From: Acidisarcina sp963790505
GTDB taxonomy: Bacteria; Acidobacteriota; Terriglobia; Terriglobales; Acidobacteriaceae
Direction: 5' to 3'
Length of the DNA: 64,000 nucleotides
NCBI GenBank assembly: GCA_963790505.1
Contig: CAWBOT010000004.1
Coordinates: forward strand, 1,302,001 to 1,366,000
The notes under the pieces were generated by a model. It had not been told where the DNA came from. It searched no databases and saw only the letters and a program-made list of their open reading frames with translations. Made by a program: the position numbers and the translations under genes. Positions 39,677 to 47,510 of the stretch are shown piece after piece. Every line of letters starts with the position of its first letter. Position 1 is the stretch's first letter.

Positions 39677-40611
39677 GGCTTTGCCGTCTTCTGCTCCTCA
39701 ACCAAAGACCGGCGGGCGCGCGGATGATGCGCCCGATGAACAGCCTTCAGATGGCCGAGCGCGAGGTGGGTGTACACCTGGGTCGTTGCGATGTCCGCGT
39801 GGCCGAGCAGGATTTGCACGCTGCGTAGGTCTGCGCCATGTTCGACCATGTGCGTGGCGCAACTATGGCGAAGCTTATGCGGGCTCGCGGTCGAGTCGCT
39901 GGCCTTGACCAGGCGCCAGATCCACTGGCGCGAAAGCGGCTGGCCGCGTTCCGAGAGAAATAACCACGAGTCTCTCTGCTTTCGTCCGTAGTTTGGGCGT
40001 CCGTAAGCGAGCCACGCTGACAGCGCCTTTAGAGCCGGCTCGCCTAGCGGCACGACGCGTTCTTTATCGCCTTTGCCGCGAAGCCGAATGCGACCCTCGT
40101 CCAGCGAAAGGTCCTCGACGCGCAGGTTCGTGAGTTCCGAGACGCGAAGTCCTCCGGCGTAAAGCAGCTCCAAAATTGCGCGGTCGCGGAGATCGGTGGC
40201 GTCGGCCTGCGGGTGGTCAGCGGCAACCGACGCGCGCTTCATCATCGAGGCAACTTCGGATTCCGCCAAAGACTTAGGCAACACCTTCCACGTCGAGAGC
40301 GACTCCAGATTCACCGTGGGGTCATGGCGAATGCGCTTGTCGAGCAGCAGCCAGCGATAGAATCCGCGCAGGCAGGAGAGTTTGCGCGCCGCCGAGCGGG
40401 ATTCGACCGAATGCTTGCGAAGGTGATCGAGAAAGCCGGAGACATTTGCCTGCTGTGCGCTCGCGAGAGTTGAGTTTTCAGATTCCAGGTATTCGGCGAA
40501 CTGGGTGAGGTCGCGCTCGTAGGCCTCGCAGGTAAGCGGTCGCAACCCTTTTTCCACGCGAAGATAAACGAGATATTCGCGCAGCAGCTCGGCATTGCGG
40601 GGCGCAGGCAT
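39673..40611 (-). CDS. xerD: Tyrosine recombinase XerD-like
   Basis: The 312-residue enzyme carries the six catalytic residues, counted from the GTG six codons upstream: R162, K186, H251, R254, H277 and Y286 (TQVYTHL). The N-domain starts LLREYLVYLRVEKGLRPLTC, close to XerD. A GTG at 40629 is an alternative start six codons upstream. It overlaps the xerC-like gene at ATGA and is the first gene of a two-gene operon. In many bacteria the two are at separate loci; a tandem arrangement is less usual. Confidence 0.87.
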   Translation of the reverse strand: MPAPRNAELLREYLVYLRVEKGLRPLTCEAYERDLTQFAEYLESENSTLASAQQANVSGFLDHLRKHSVESRSAARKLSCLRGFYRWLLLDKRIRHDPTVNLESLSTWKVLPKSLAESEVASMMKRASVAADHPQADATDLRDRAILELLYAGGLRVSELTNLRVEDLSLDEGRIRLRGKGDKERVVPLGEPALKALSAWLAYGRPNYGRKQRDSWLFLSERGQPLSRQWIWRLVKASDSTASPHKLRHSCATHMVEHGADLRSVQILLGHADIATTQVYTHLALGHLKAVHRAHHPRARRSLVEEQKTAKP

Positions 40612-40693
40612 GCCCTTATTATCTGGCACTGGCTACGCGTCAAACGCCGGAGGGGGTTGGCGAACCAAGTTCATCATCCGCGAATGACGATAG

Positions 40694-41842
40694 TCAATGA
40701 AGCGGCGCACCGCCAGGTAAAGGCTGCGCGTAGTAGCCTTGGCGCGTGCGCGCAGTGAGGCCCGGCTTCGCCATCCGCACCTCGATGGAATGATATTCGT
40801 TAGGCCGCTCGGCGGGGGCCGGGGCAAAGGTCAGCTGATAGTAGGCCTCGGTGTCGTCGATGCACTCTTGCAGTGCTGCGGCTACGCCAGTAGAGGTGAG
40901 GGCCAGGCCTCCGCTTTGCACCGCCAGCACCTGCAGGCTAACATCGCCAATCTCCACCTGACTGGACTTGCCAACTCCCTTAATGAACTCCTTGTAATAG
41001 TTGGTGCGCCCAACGCCTTCCTCGACTCCCAGCGAGTCGACGCTGTAAAGAGTGATGCGGGCCTCCCGAAGCGCAGCAGACAAACCGACGATCGTGGCGA
41101 ATATACCCTGCTGCAACTTGTCGCTGATCTGAGTTCCGGGACCTGAGAGGATCGGCCAACCCGGAGAGACCCAAAGGATGAGCTTGCGGCCCGGATGGGG
41201 TGCCTCATGTTCGATGAGCTCCTGCAATGCCTTGAGCGAGAGTTCCAGGCGTTCGTCGGCGCCGTAAAAGCCCGCGGAGGGGTTGATTTCGCGGAGCCCG
41301 ATCGTAAAGCTGTCGAGAGAACCGGCAAGCGCGTTCCCATCACTCGAAAATCCCTTCTGAATTTGGATGCCCTTGTCGGTAAATAGTGCGAGTGCGACCG
41401 GATGCGCCAGGTGACCCTCATTGGCGCGGAGGAGCTTGGCGATCTCTTCGCGCACAAAGGCGACTCTCTGGAAAGAGGTGTTCACGGCATCAATGACAAT
41501 GACGACTTCGATGGGAGCCTTGTCGCCGGCGACCGCCTGAAAGGACAGGATGGGCTGCGGCGTCTTGTCGTCGAGAACGGTAAAATCCGACTGCTGCAGA
41601 TCCGCCACGGGCCCACCGGACTTCGGCGTGACAACCACATCGAGATGAATTGCCGAGGCCGCCGACGAAGACTGAGGAGCAGGCTGCTGAGGAAAAGCTG
41701 CGCGGATGGAAAGCCAAGGCAGTAGAAGCGTTACAGCGAGAGTGAGAGTGAGACGACGCGAACTTCTATCGATGAACGTGATTTCCTCCGTCCCAGGACA
41801 GTTTCCGCCGGAACGCCCGGCGTATCCAGCATTGCCCGGCAC
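40694..41842 (-). CDS. Secreted VWFA-related acidobacterial protein, single VWA module
   Basis: The coding frame is clear: signal-peptide-like segment (LTLTLAVTLLLPWLSIRAAF, PQQPA) then VWA-type SSSAASAIHLDVVVTPKSGG, VVIVIDAVNTSFQRVAFVRE, KALQELIEHEAPHPGRKLIL, VQSGGLALTSTGVAAALQEC and TRQGYYAQPL. It resembles the first half of the other VWA protein in this window. The start is unclear: a fine GGAGGAA site occurs just before the signal peptide but is followed by ATC/ACG/TTC, not a normal start. The GTG at 41842 is used here; the open frame extends to a TTG at 42001 with unlike sequence. The VWA role is unknown. Confidence 0.8.
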   Translation of the reverse strand: MPGNAGYAGRSGGNCPGTEEITFIDRSSRRLTLTLAVTLLLPWLSIRAAFPQQPAPQSSSAASAIHLDVVVTPKSGGPVADLQQSDFTVLDDKTPQPILSFQAVAGDKAPIEVVIVIDAVNTSFQRVAFVREEIAKLLRANEGHLAHPVALALFTDKGIQIQKGFSSDGNALAGSLDSFTIGLREINPSAGFYGADERLELSLKALQELIEHEAPHPGRKLILWVSPGWPILSGPGTQISDKLQQGIFATIVGLSAALREARITLYSVDSLGVEEGVGRTNYYKEFIKGVGKSSQVEIGDVSLQVLAVQSGGLALTSTGVAAALQECIDDTEAYYQLTFAPAPAERPNEYHSIEVRMAKPGLTARTRQGYYAQPLPGGAPLH

Positions 41843-42040
41843 TTCAAAGGCGCAAAGTGATAGACGCTGCTCGTCGCAGACAAGTCTCGGTTGAGAGGCA
41901 TATCCCAAAATGAATAGGCGATCAAAATTGGGCCCAAGTGTTGATAAGCGAGGGAAGTTGCGGCCTTGCGGGAATGCAAATTCATCATTGATCGGCGACA
42001 ATAGAGGGGTGAGTAGTTTTATTTCTTGGAGTCATAGCGT

Positions 42041-42778
42041 TTGACAACTCTTCAGACATCGCCCGTAGTTCGGATGACAACTCCTGAGTTTTTCGCATCG
42101 GTGCTTGCGCCGCGTCCCGCCGTCGCGGTCTTCGATTGCGACGGAACCCTGTGGGGCGGCGACGCCGGATATGGATTCATGGTGTGGTCGCTCGAGTCGG
42201 GTCTTGTTTCGCGTAACGCCAGCGACTGGATCGACTCCCGCTACCGGCTCTATCGGACCGGCGAAGTAAGCGAGGCTGCGATGTGCGGCGAGATGGTCCA
42301 GGTATACGCCGGCCTTCGCGAGGATGAACTGCGGAAAGCGGCAGCCGAGTATTTCCATGCCGAGATCGAAGCCCACATCTTTCCCGAAATGCGTGAGCTG
42401 GTCGCGCAATTGCACGCCGGCGGCACTGAAATCTGGGCCGTCAGCTCCACCAACAACTGGCTGATCGCAGAGGGTGTGCGCGACTTTGGTATTCCCGCAG
42501 AGCGGATACTGGCGGCGCAGGTGCGAGTGAAGGACGGCCTGATTACCAGCGAACTCATCGACGTCCCGACCGATGAAGGCAAAGCCATCTCGCTTGCCCG
42601 GGCCGGTGTCCCCGCTCCCGACGCGGTCTTTGGCAACTCGATTCACGATGCGGCGATGCTTGCCACGGCAAAGCGAGCATTCCCCGTCAATGCGACACCG
42701 GCACTGTTACAGATCGCTGGCGACAAGGGCTGGCCGGTCTATTATCCGAAGTCGGCGCTTGACGATCTGAAAGACTAG
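42041..42778 (+). CDS. HAD-superfamily hydrolase, HAD-IB subfamily
   Basis: The 245-residue protein has HAD motif I FDCDGTL (D32 nucleophile, D34 acid), motif II (VSSTNNW), motif III lysine (EGKAIS) and a motif IV variant FGNSIHDAAMLA, where the usual Asp after Gly is Asn. This subfamily includes phosphoserine phosphatase-like enzymes acting on small phosphorylated compounds; the substrate is unknown. Start: TTG at 42041 follows GGAG after 9 bases, so it is preferred over the later ATG at 42074. Its TAG stop is shared with the stop of the convergent gene. Confidence 0.88.
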   Translation: MTTLQTSPVVRMTTPEFFASVLAPRPAVAVFDCDGTLWGGDAGYGFMVWSLESGLVSRNASDWIDSRYRLYRTGEVSEAAMCGEMVQVYAGLREDELRKAAAEYFHAEIEAHIFPEMRELVAQLHAGGTEIWAVSSTNNWLIAEGVRDFGIPAERILAAQVRVKDGLITSELIDVPTDEGKAISLARAGVPAPDAVFGNSIHDAAMLATAKRAFPVNATPALLQIAGDKGWPVYYPKSALDDLKD

Positions 42779-43209
42779 ATCGCCTTCGCGAAATGCTGGC
42801 GGCGTATCTCCCACTCCTCGGTCGGAAACATCGTCGGCCCTGCTTCAACCAGCCTCGGCAGCATGTTGAAGACGGAGATTGCGCTCCAGCGTTTGCCTTC
42901 CCTCGTCCGGTAGCCCTTTTCGTTCAGGTCGCTGGCCACGCTGGTAAAGGGAAAATCCTGCACCAGTAGCTCCATCATCTGCATCAGGATCAGGTTTTCC
43001 TCGGGGTCGACCTCGAGACGCAGGCAGTCTTCCGAGATCCGAAGGCCGTAGGGAATGTCATCGACGCGGCCCTCGATTGGAGCGTTGCCGGGGAGCTCTC
43101 TTCGCCATTCGATGGAAGCTACTTGCCATCCAGCGTCCGCCCGTTGGCGAAGCAGATCGTTGGTGAGCGGTCCATTGAGGATGTCGCGGGTTCTTTCGAA
43201 ATACGCCAT
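42775..43209 (-). CDS. Small recombinase-like protein of unknown function
   Basis: The 144-residue protein starts MAYFERTRDILNGPLTNDLL and ends with a segment (ASDLNEKGYRTREGKRWSA, then ISVFNMLPRLVEAGPT) that resembles the 'recombinase' zinc-free helical domain of large serine recombinases, where it binds DNA. There is no catalytic serine domain, so it cannot be an integrase by itself. It could be a domesticated DNA-binding module or a partial gene. It is convergent with the HAD gene and their stop codons overlap in CTAG. The ATG at 43209 fits the conserved start; a longer frame exists upstream. Confidence 0.62.
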   Translation of the reverse strand: MAYFERTRDILNGPLTNDLLRQRADAGWQVASIEWRRELPGNAPIEGRVDDIPYGLRISEDCLRLEVDPEENLILMQMMELLVQDFPFTSVASDLNEKGYRTREGKRWSAISVFNMLPRLVEAGPTMFPTEEWEIRRQHFAKAI

Positions 43210-43370
43210 GCTTGCCTCCAAAGTAGAGCGGTGCGGTACTTGCAATTTCCACACCGCACGCTCTGCGCGTAAGTCATTCAGTCTTCAGACGACCCGAAAA
43301 ACGCCTGCCAGTTACGCTGTCCGCTTTTAGAAATCGCTGTTCGGAGTTGGGCGCTCTTTTTCGGAAATTC

Positions 43371-44525
43371 CTACCTCGTCTCGTCCGCTGAGAGCCGCAG
43401 AGCCTCGGGAACGAAGTCGGTGCTGAGCAATTTCGTCTCCTCCGTCAGGTAGTAAGTCGGTATGTCCGGATACTGCTCCTGGACCAGCAGCAAAGTCCGG
43501 AAATCGAAGCTCTGCACATCCGAGCGGTCGACCATGTCGGCCTTGACAATGGCGCCGCAGAGCGTCTTGACGAAAACCTCAGGCTCGACCGTGTGGTTGC
43601 TGGCTTCAGCGACGGGAACGCTCGGGTCCCGAACCTCTTCTGGAATATGGTTCGGCATGATCTTGGTTTCGAGATTGAACCGCACTTTCGCGCCCGCAGC
43701 CGCGTGCTCCTTCCAGCCCGGAGTGTTCATGCCCGGGCCGGTCTTGTAGTACGCCGTGTAGAAGCGGACAAAGGCAAAGAGCTGCGCGGCATTGGTCGGT
43801 ACATACGGGCTCGGCAGGCCCTCCTTGGCGGCAAAGGCAACCGCAACCGGCGAGAGCGCAAGATCGTTCTTCTGGTCTGGCCCATGGCGAAGCTTGTCGC
43901 AGATGTAAGTCTTCTGCGCGTCGGCCATGGAGATGTCCTTGATGTAAACCCGGTTCTCCATCGTGTACGGCGCGCCATCCTGCCGCCGGCAGCTCAGAGG
44001 ATTGAGAAACTGGTCGTGCCAGATCAGGGAGACGCCGTCGGTGGTCACGCCGGTATCCGTCTCGAGCGTCGTCGCTCCCTCGTCCATGCCGCTTTCAAAC
44101 GAGGGTAGCGTATTTTCCGGCCGCAGACCGCGCCCTCCGCGATGCGCCTCGACATCGAAGTGCAGAAGCTTATGGCCGGCCGCGCGCTCTTCAGCTACTA
44201 CCTTTTGAAGGATGTCGGGACGATCTGAAATGATGCCGTCAACGCCCAGCGCGATGAGCGCCTTCATCTTTTCAGGATCGTTCGTCGTCCACGGCACTAC
44301 CTTGAAGCCTGCTGCGTGCAGCGTCTGTACATGAATGCTGGGATTCGCGCCAAGAAGCAGGGAATCGTCGGGCGAAAGCGCCGGGACATATTTGTCTCCG
44401 TGGGCCTTCGCATGGGCCGCCGCCTTCTTCATCAGCGCAAGGTAGGGATCGGGTGACTGTTGGGCAATCATCTTTCCGCCAGCAAGGCCCATCACGGCGA
44501 TCGCGATGGCTATCAGATTTCTCAT
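43371..44525 (-). CDS. Exported glycerophosphodiester phosphodiesterase with permuted domain order
   Basis: The 384-residue protein has a signal peptide (LIAIAIAVMGLAGGKMIAQ). The GDPD active-site residues are clear (numbered from the longest frame): H135-R136 (EAHRGG), E144-N145, E162, D164 and the general acid H177 (IWHDQF). But the last strand-and-helix of a normal GDPD (VVPWTTNDPEKMKALIAL then GVDGIISDRPD) is at residues 72-117, before the active-site histidine, and the true C-terminus lacks it. It is therefore best explained as a circular permutation. The substrate should be glycerophosphodiesters, acting in the periplasm. The ATG at 44525 suits the signal peptide; two closer upstream codons exist. 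Confidence 0.85.
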   Translation of the reverse strand: MRNLIAIAIAVMGLAGGKMIAQQSPDPYLALMKKAAAHAKAHGDKYVPALSPDDSLLLGANPSIHVQTLHAAGFKVVPWTTNDPEKMKALIALGVDGIISDRPDILQKVVAEERAAGHKLLHFDVEAHRGGRGLRPENTLPSFESGMDEGATTLETDTGVTTDGVSLIWHDQFLNPLSCRRQDGAPYTMENRVYIKDISMADAQKTYICDKLRHGPDQKNDLALSPVAVAFAAKEGLPSPYVPTNAAQLFAFVRFYTAYYKTGPGMNTPGWKEHAAAGAKVRFNLETKIMPNHIPEEVRDPSVPVAEASNHTVEPEVFVKTLCGAIVKADMVDRSDVQSFDFRTLLLVQEQYPDIPTYYLTEETKLLSTDFVPEALRLSADETR

Positions 44526-44583
44526 CGGGCAATGATCAGGCATCACTGTGAATATAGCGTTTCAGCCTGGCTCGTGTCGGCCG

Positions 44584-45918
44584 TCACCTGCCATGGAATA
44601 TTTGCAGCAGCAGCCAGCCGTTCAGCCCGGCGATCAGGACGGCGCTTGCCCATCCGGCCACGCGCATCCACACTGGATTCACGAAGACTCCCATTCGCTT
44701 CGGGTCGCTGGTGAAGGCGACCAGCGGAAAGACCGCAAAACTCAGCTGCATGCTCAGGATCACCTGGCTGAGCACGAGCAGCTTTGCCGTGCCGCTGCTG
44801 CCATAGAGAGCAGTGACGACGACCGCAGGAATGATCGCCAGCAGGCGGGTAATCAGCCGCCGCAGCCAGCCGGGCAGCTTTATTTCGAGGAAGCCTTCCA
44901 TCACTACCTGGCCGGCAAGCGTTCCGGTGATCGTCGAGTTCTGCCCCGAGGCCAGCAACGCCAGGGCAAACATCGTGCTCGCGCCGGCAAAGCCGAGCAA
45001 CGGAGTGAGGAGTTTGTAGGCGTCGCCGATCTCGGCGACCTCGTAGTGCCCCTGTCGGTGGAATACAGCGGCAGCGACAATCAGAATCGCCGCATTCACC
45101 AGCAGCGCCATCATCAGTGCCAGCGCCGAGTCCAGGCTCGCCCAGCGAATTGCCTCGCGTTTGCCCTCTGTCGTGCGCGGATACGAGCGGCTTTGCACGA
45201 TCGACGAATGCAGGTAGAGGTTATGCGGCATGACTGTCGCACCGAGGATGCCGATCGAAATGTACAGCATCATCGGGTCGGAAAAGATCTGCCGAGTCGG
45301 GACGAAGAGGTGGTAGAAAATAGGCGCCAGCTCTGGCCTCGATAGCGCGATCTCGACGCCAAACAGCGCCGCGATGGTTCCGATAAGCACCATCACCAGG
45401 GCTTCGATATAGCGGAAGCCGCGGTTCTCGAGCAGCAGGATCAACAGTACGTCGAAACCTGTAATGATCACGCCAATAATCAGCGGAATGTGAAAGAGCA
45501 ACTGCAGCGCGATGGCCGACCCGATAACCTCGGCAAGGTCGCAGGCGCCGATGGCAATCTCGGCAATAAGCCAAAGTGCGACGCTCACCGGCTTCGAGTA
45601 GCTCTCGCGGCACGCCTGCGCGAGGTCTCTTCCTGTAGCGATGCCCAGTTTCAGCGCCAGCGCCTGCAGCAGGATCGCGAGCAGGTTCGACAGCATGATG
45701 ACAAAGAGCAGGGTGTATCCATAGCGCGACCCCGCCTGCAGATCGGTGGCCCAGTTGCCCGGGTCCATATAGCCGACCGAGATCAGGAAGCCGGGCCCGA
45801 GGAAGCCCAGCGCGCGACGCCACAGCTGCGGCGATTGCGAAACGCGCACGGTCGAGAAAATGTCCGGCATCGACGCCTTGCCGGGCGCTCCTTCGAGTTG
45901 TTGAGTCGTCGGGGGCAT
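44584..45918 (-). CDS. mntH: NRAMP-family Mn(II)/Fe(II) transporter
   Basis: The 444-residue protein has eleven predicted helices and the NRAMP metal site: D52-P-G-N55 in MDPGNWATDL, and M230-P-H in ATVMPHNLYLHSSIVQSR. It is a proton-coupled divalent metal importer in the inner membrane. The glutamine- and cysteine-lacking positions do not allow Mn/Fe selectivity to be read. The downstream half is typical. It is followed upstream on the same strand by a DtxR-type regulator, with 230 bases between them. Confidence 0.93.
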   Translation of the reverse strand: MPPTTQQLEGAPGKASMPDIFSTVRVSQSPQLWRRALGFLGPGFLISVGYMDPGNWATDLQAGSRYGYTLLFVIMLSNLLAILLQALALKLGIATGRDLAQACRESYSKPVSVALWLIAEIAIGACDLAEVIGSAIALQLLFHIPLIIGVIITGFDVLLILLLENRGFRYIEALVMVLIGTIAALFGVEIALSRPELAPIFYHLFVPTRQIFSDPMMLYISIGILGATVMPHNLYLHSSIVQSRSYPRTTEGKREAIRWASLDSALALMMALLVNAAILIVAAAVFHRQGHYEVAEIGDAYKLLTPLLGFAGASTMFALALLASGQNSTITGTLAGQVVMEGFLEIKLPGWLRRLITRLLAIIPAVVVTALYGSSGTAKLLVLSQVILSMQLSFAVFPLVAFTSDPKRMGVFVNPVWMRVAGWASAVLIAGLNGWLLLQIFHGR

Positions 45919-45991
45919 GCGAATCGTGCGAAATCGCCGCGTGTTAGGAACAGTATGGCATACAGGTTTTACCGGATTGTAGATAAATCGT

Positions 45992-46003
45992 TAATCATGG
46001 TTA
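45992..46003. promoter_or_regulatory. 12-bp near-palindrome upstream of mntH
   Basis: TAATCATGGTTA is palindromic except for one mismatched pair. It lies in an AT-rich region about 75 bases before the mntH ATG and after the regulator gene. DtxR-type regulators bind operators of this type and location, so it is a candidate MntR box. Confidence 0.35.
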
Positions 46004-46148
46004 TTATTCCTCGTTACTCACAGCTTCAGGCATATTTGCCCGAGCGGAGCAAGAGCATGCCCACCGGAACGGGCGCAAAGACATACAGGGGAGCTGGAAA
46101 TGGGCAATTCGTCGAACGGTCTGCCGGATGTTGCCGCGTAGCCGCGAT

Positions 46149-46820
46149 TTAGCGCGCGGGGCGGCGCTTGACCCAGATCTTTTCCGCAGCCATCTGGCCC
46201 AGAATCGTGGCCCCGGCAGGGGTCTCAATCGAGAGTGTCTGGTCGTAATTTTTCTTCAATACTTTGACCTTGCCGCCCGGCGCGAAACCAAGCTGATGCA
46301 GGAAGACGAGCAGCTTGGGGTCGCGCTCGTAGAAACTCACAACGCTGTATTCCGATCCCTCGGCGGCCTGTGAGAGCAGCACATGGCCGCGTTTCGCCCG
46401 CTGCGCCGGGGTTTCAGGCAGTACCGTGTTGCCATGCGGACAAAGCCCCTTGTCGCCAAGCCTCTCAATCAACTTCGCCTCAAAGGCTGGGGAGACGGCA
46501 TGCTCCAGGTGCTCCGCCTCGTCGTGGATCTGGTACCACTCCATACCAAAGATCTCCGTCAGCATGCGCTCAACGAGGTGGTGGCGTAGTGCGGTATGGG
46601 TCGCAGTCTCGCGGCCTTTGGGCGTGAGCCTCAGGATGCCGTCCGCCTTCACCTCCACATAGCCGTCGCGCTTCAGTCGCTTGACCGCCATCGTCACCGC
46701 CGGGGCTGAAACGGAAAGCCAGTGCGCCAGCACCGCCGGAATGACTGTCTTCCCCTCCGACTCGCTCTCGAGAATTGCTTTGAGATAATCTTCTTTTGAA
46801 ACCGTAATTAAGTCGTTCAT
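46149..46820 (-). CDS. mntR: DtxR/MntR-type metal-dependent regulator
   Basis: The 223-residue protein has the DtxR N-terminal winged helix (EDYLKAILESESEGKTVIPA, LSVSAPAVTMAVKRLKRDGY), the dimerisation and metal-binding helices (HHLVERMLTEIFGMEWYQIH, DEAEHLEHAVSP) and a C-terminal SH3-like FeoA domain (RDPKLLVFLHQLGFAPGGK). It should repress metal-uptake genes when Mn(II) or Fe(II) is abundant. It lies upstream of mntH on the same strand, so it probably controls that gene. The ATG at 46820 gives the canonical N-terminus. The symbol rests on the mntH neighbour and could equally be an iron regulator (it lies 37 kb from feoAB). Confidence 0.82.
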   Translation of the reverse strand: MNDLITVSKEDYLKAILESESEGKTVIPAVLAHWLSVSAPAVTMAVKRLKRDGYVEVKADGILRLTPKGRETATHTALRHHLVERMLTEIFGMEWYQIHDEAEHLEHAVSPAFEAKLIERLGDKGLCPHGNTVLPETPAQRAKRGHVLLSQAAEGSEYSVVSFYERDPKLLVFLHQLGFAPGGKVKVLKKNYDQTLSIETPAGATILGQMAAEKIWVKRRPAR

Positions 46821-46956
46821 TGAACACCGGTATCCATCTGCGTCCGCTTCCATCAGACTACACGTGGTTCTCGACTTCGGGTATCGGAAACCGGCGCGTT
46901 AACCACCCGCGTCCGTTCGTGAAGAGTTATACTCGCCGCTGGAGCGAAAGGAAGTT

Positions 46957-47487
46957 ATGTCTTCAAGATCTCGCCTCGTACAGTCGACTCTCACTGCTGT
47001 GATTTTGTTGGTGGCCGTGCTTTCCATGAGCGCCCAGGCCGCGCCCGGCGACACGGTCCTGCACGCCGCCGAAGCGGGCAAAGTGCTTCCTCCCGCGGTC
47101 TTTTTTCGCGGCCAGTCTGCCCCCGTGCAGGCGCGCAACTCCGGCGGTATCAAGTTCGGCGACGGCATGATGGTGCTTGCGGCGCTCGTCGACAACTCCG
47201 GCTACTCGACCGCCGTCCAGCAGAAATATCAGGCTTACTTCATCACTGAAGTAGCCATCGAAATCAACGGTCATCCGCTCCCCCCGGGGGCCTACGGAGT
47301 CGGCTTCGTATCCGGCCACTTTGAGGTGATGGACATCGGCAATCATGACTTGTTTTCCGTCGACGGCGCCCGCGATGCCGACTTGAAGCGGCCGACCCCA
47401 TTGCAGGTGGTCGCGGATACCGCCCCCGGCAGATATCGCCTGTATGAGGGTCGCGACTTCGTCGTGATCTCCCGCGCCACACAGTAA
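46957..47487 (+). CDS. Secreted protein of unknown function
   Basis: The 176-residue protein begins with a signal peptide (LTAVILLVAVLSMSAQA, cut probably after AQA). The mature part has a beta-rich pattern with GGIKFGDGMMVLAALVDN, a QKYQAYFITEVAIEINGHPL segment and a final AGRYRLYEGRDFVVI-like hairpin. I recognise no family; similar proteins occur in Acidobacteriota by my memory, without function. The AAGGAAGTT upstream of the ATG supports the start. Confidence 0.7.
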   Translation: MSSRSRLVQSTLTAVILLVAVLSMSAQAAPGDTVLHAAEAGKVLPPAVFFRGQSAPVQARNSGGIKFGDGMMVLAALVDNSGYSTAVQQKYQAYFITEVAIEINGHPLPPGAYGVGFVSGHFEVMDIGNHDLFSVDGARDADLKRPTPLQVVADTAPGRYRLYEGRDFVVISRATQ

Positions 47488-47510
47488 AAGCAACGGCGCC
47501 TGTTACAGAC

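Noticed and set aside
38687..40611. A prophage or integron around the Xer pair
   Set aside because: No phage structural genes, att sites or gene cassettes lie nearby.
45919..46148. A manganese riboswitch before mntH
   Set aside because: No conserved yybP-like loop pattern could be recognised; only the short near-palindrome is seen.
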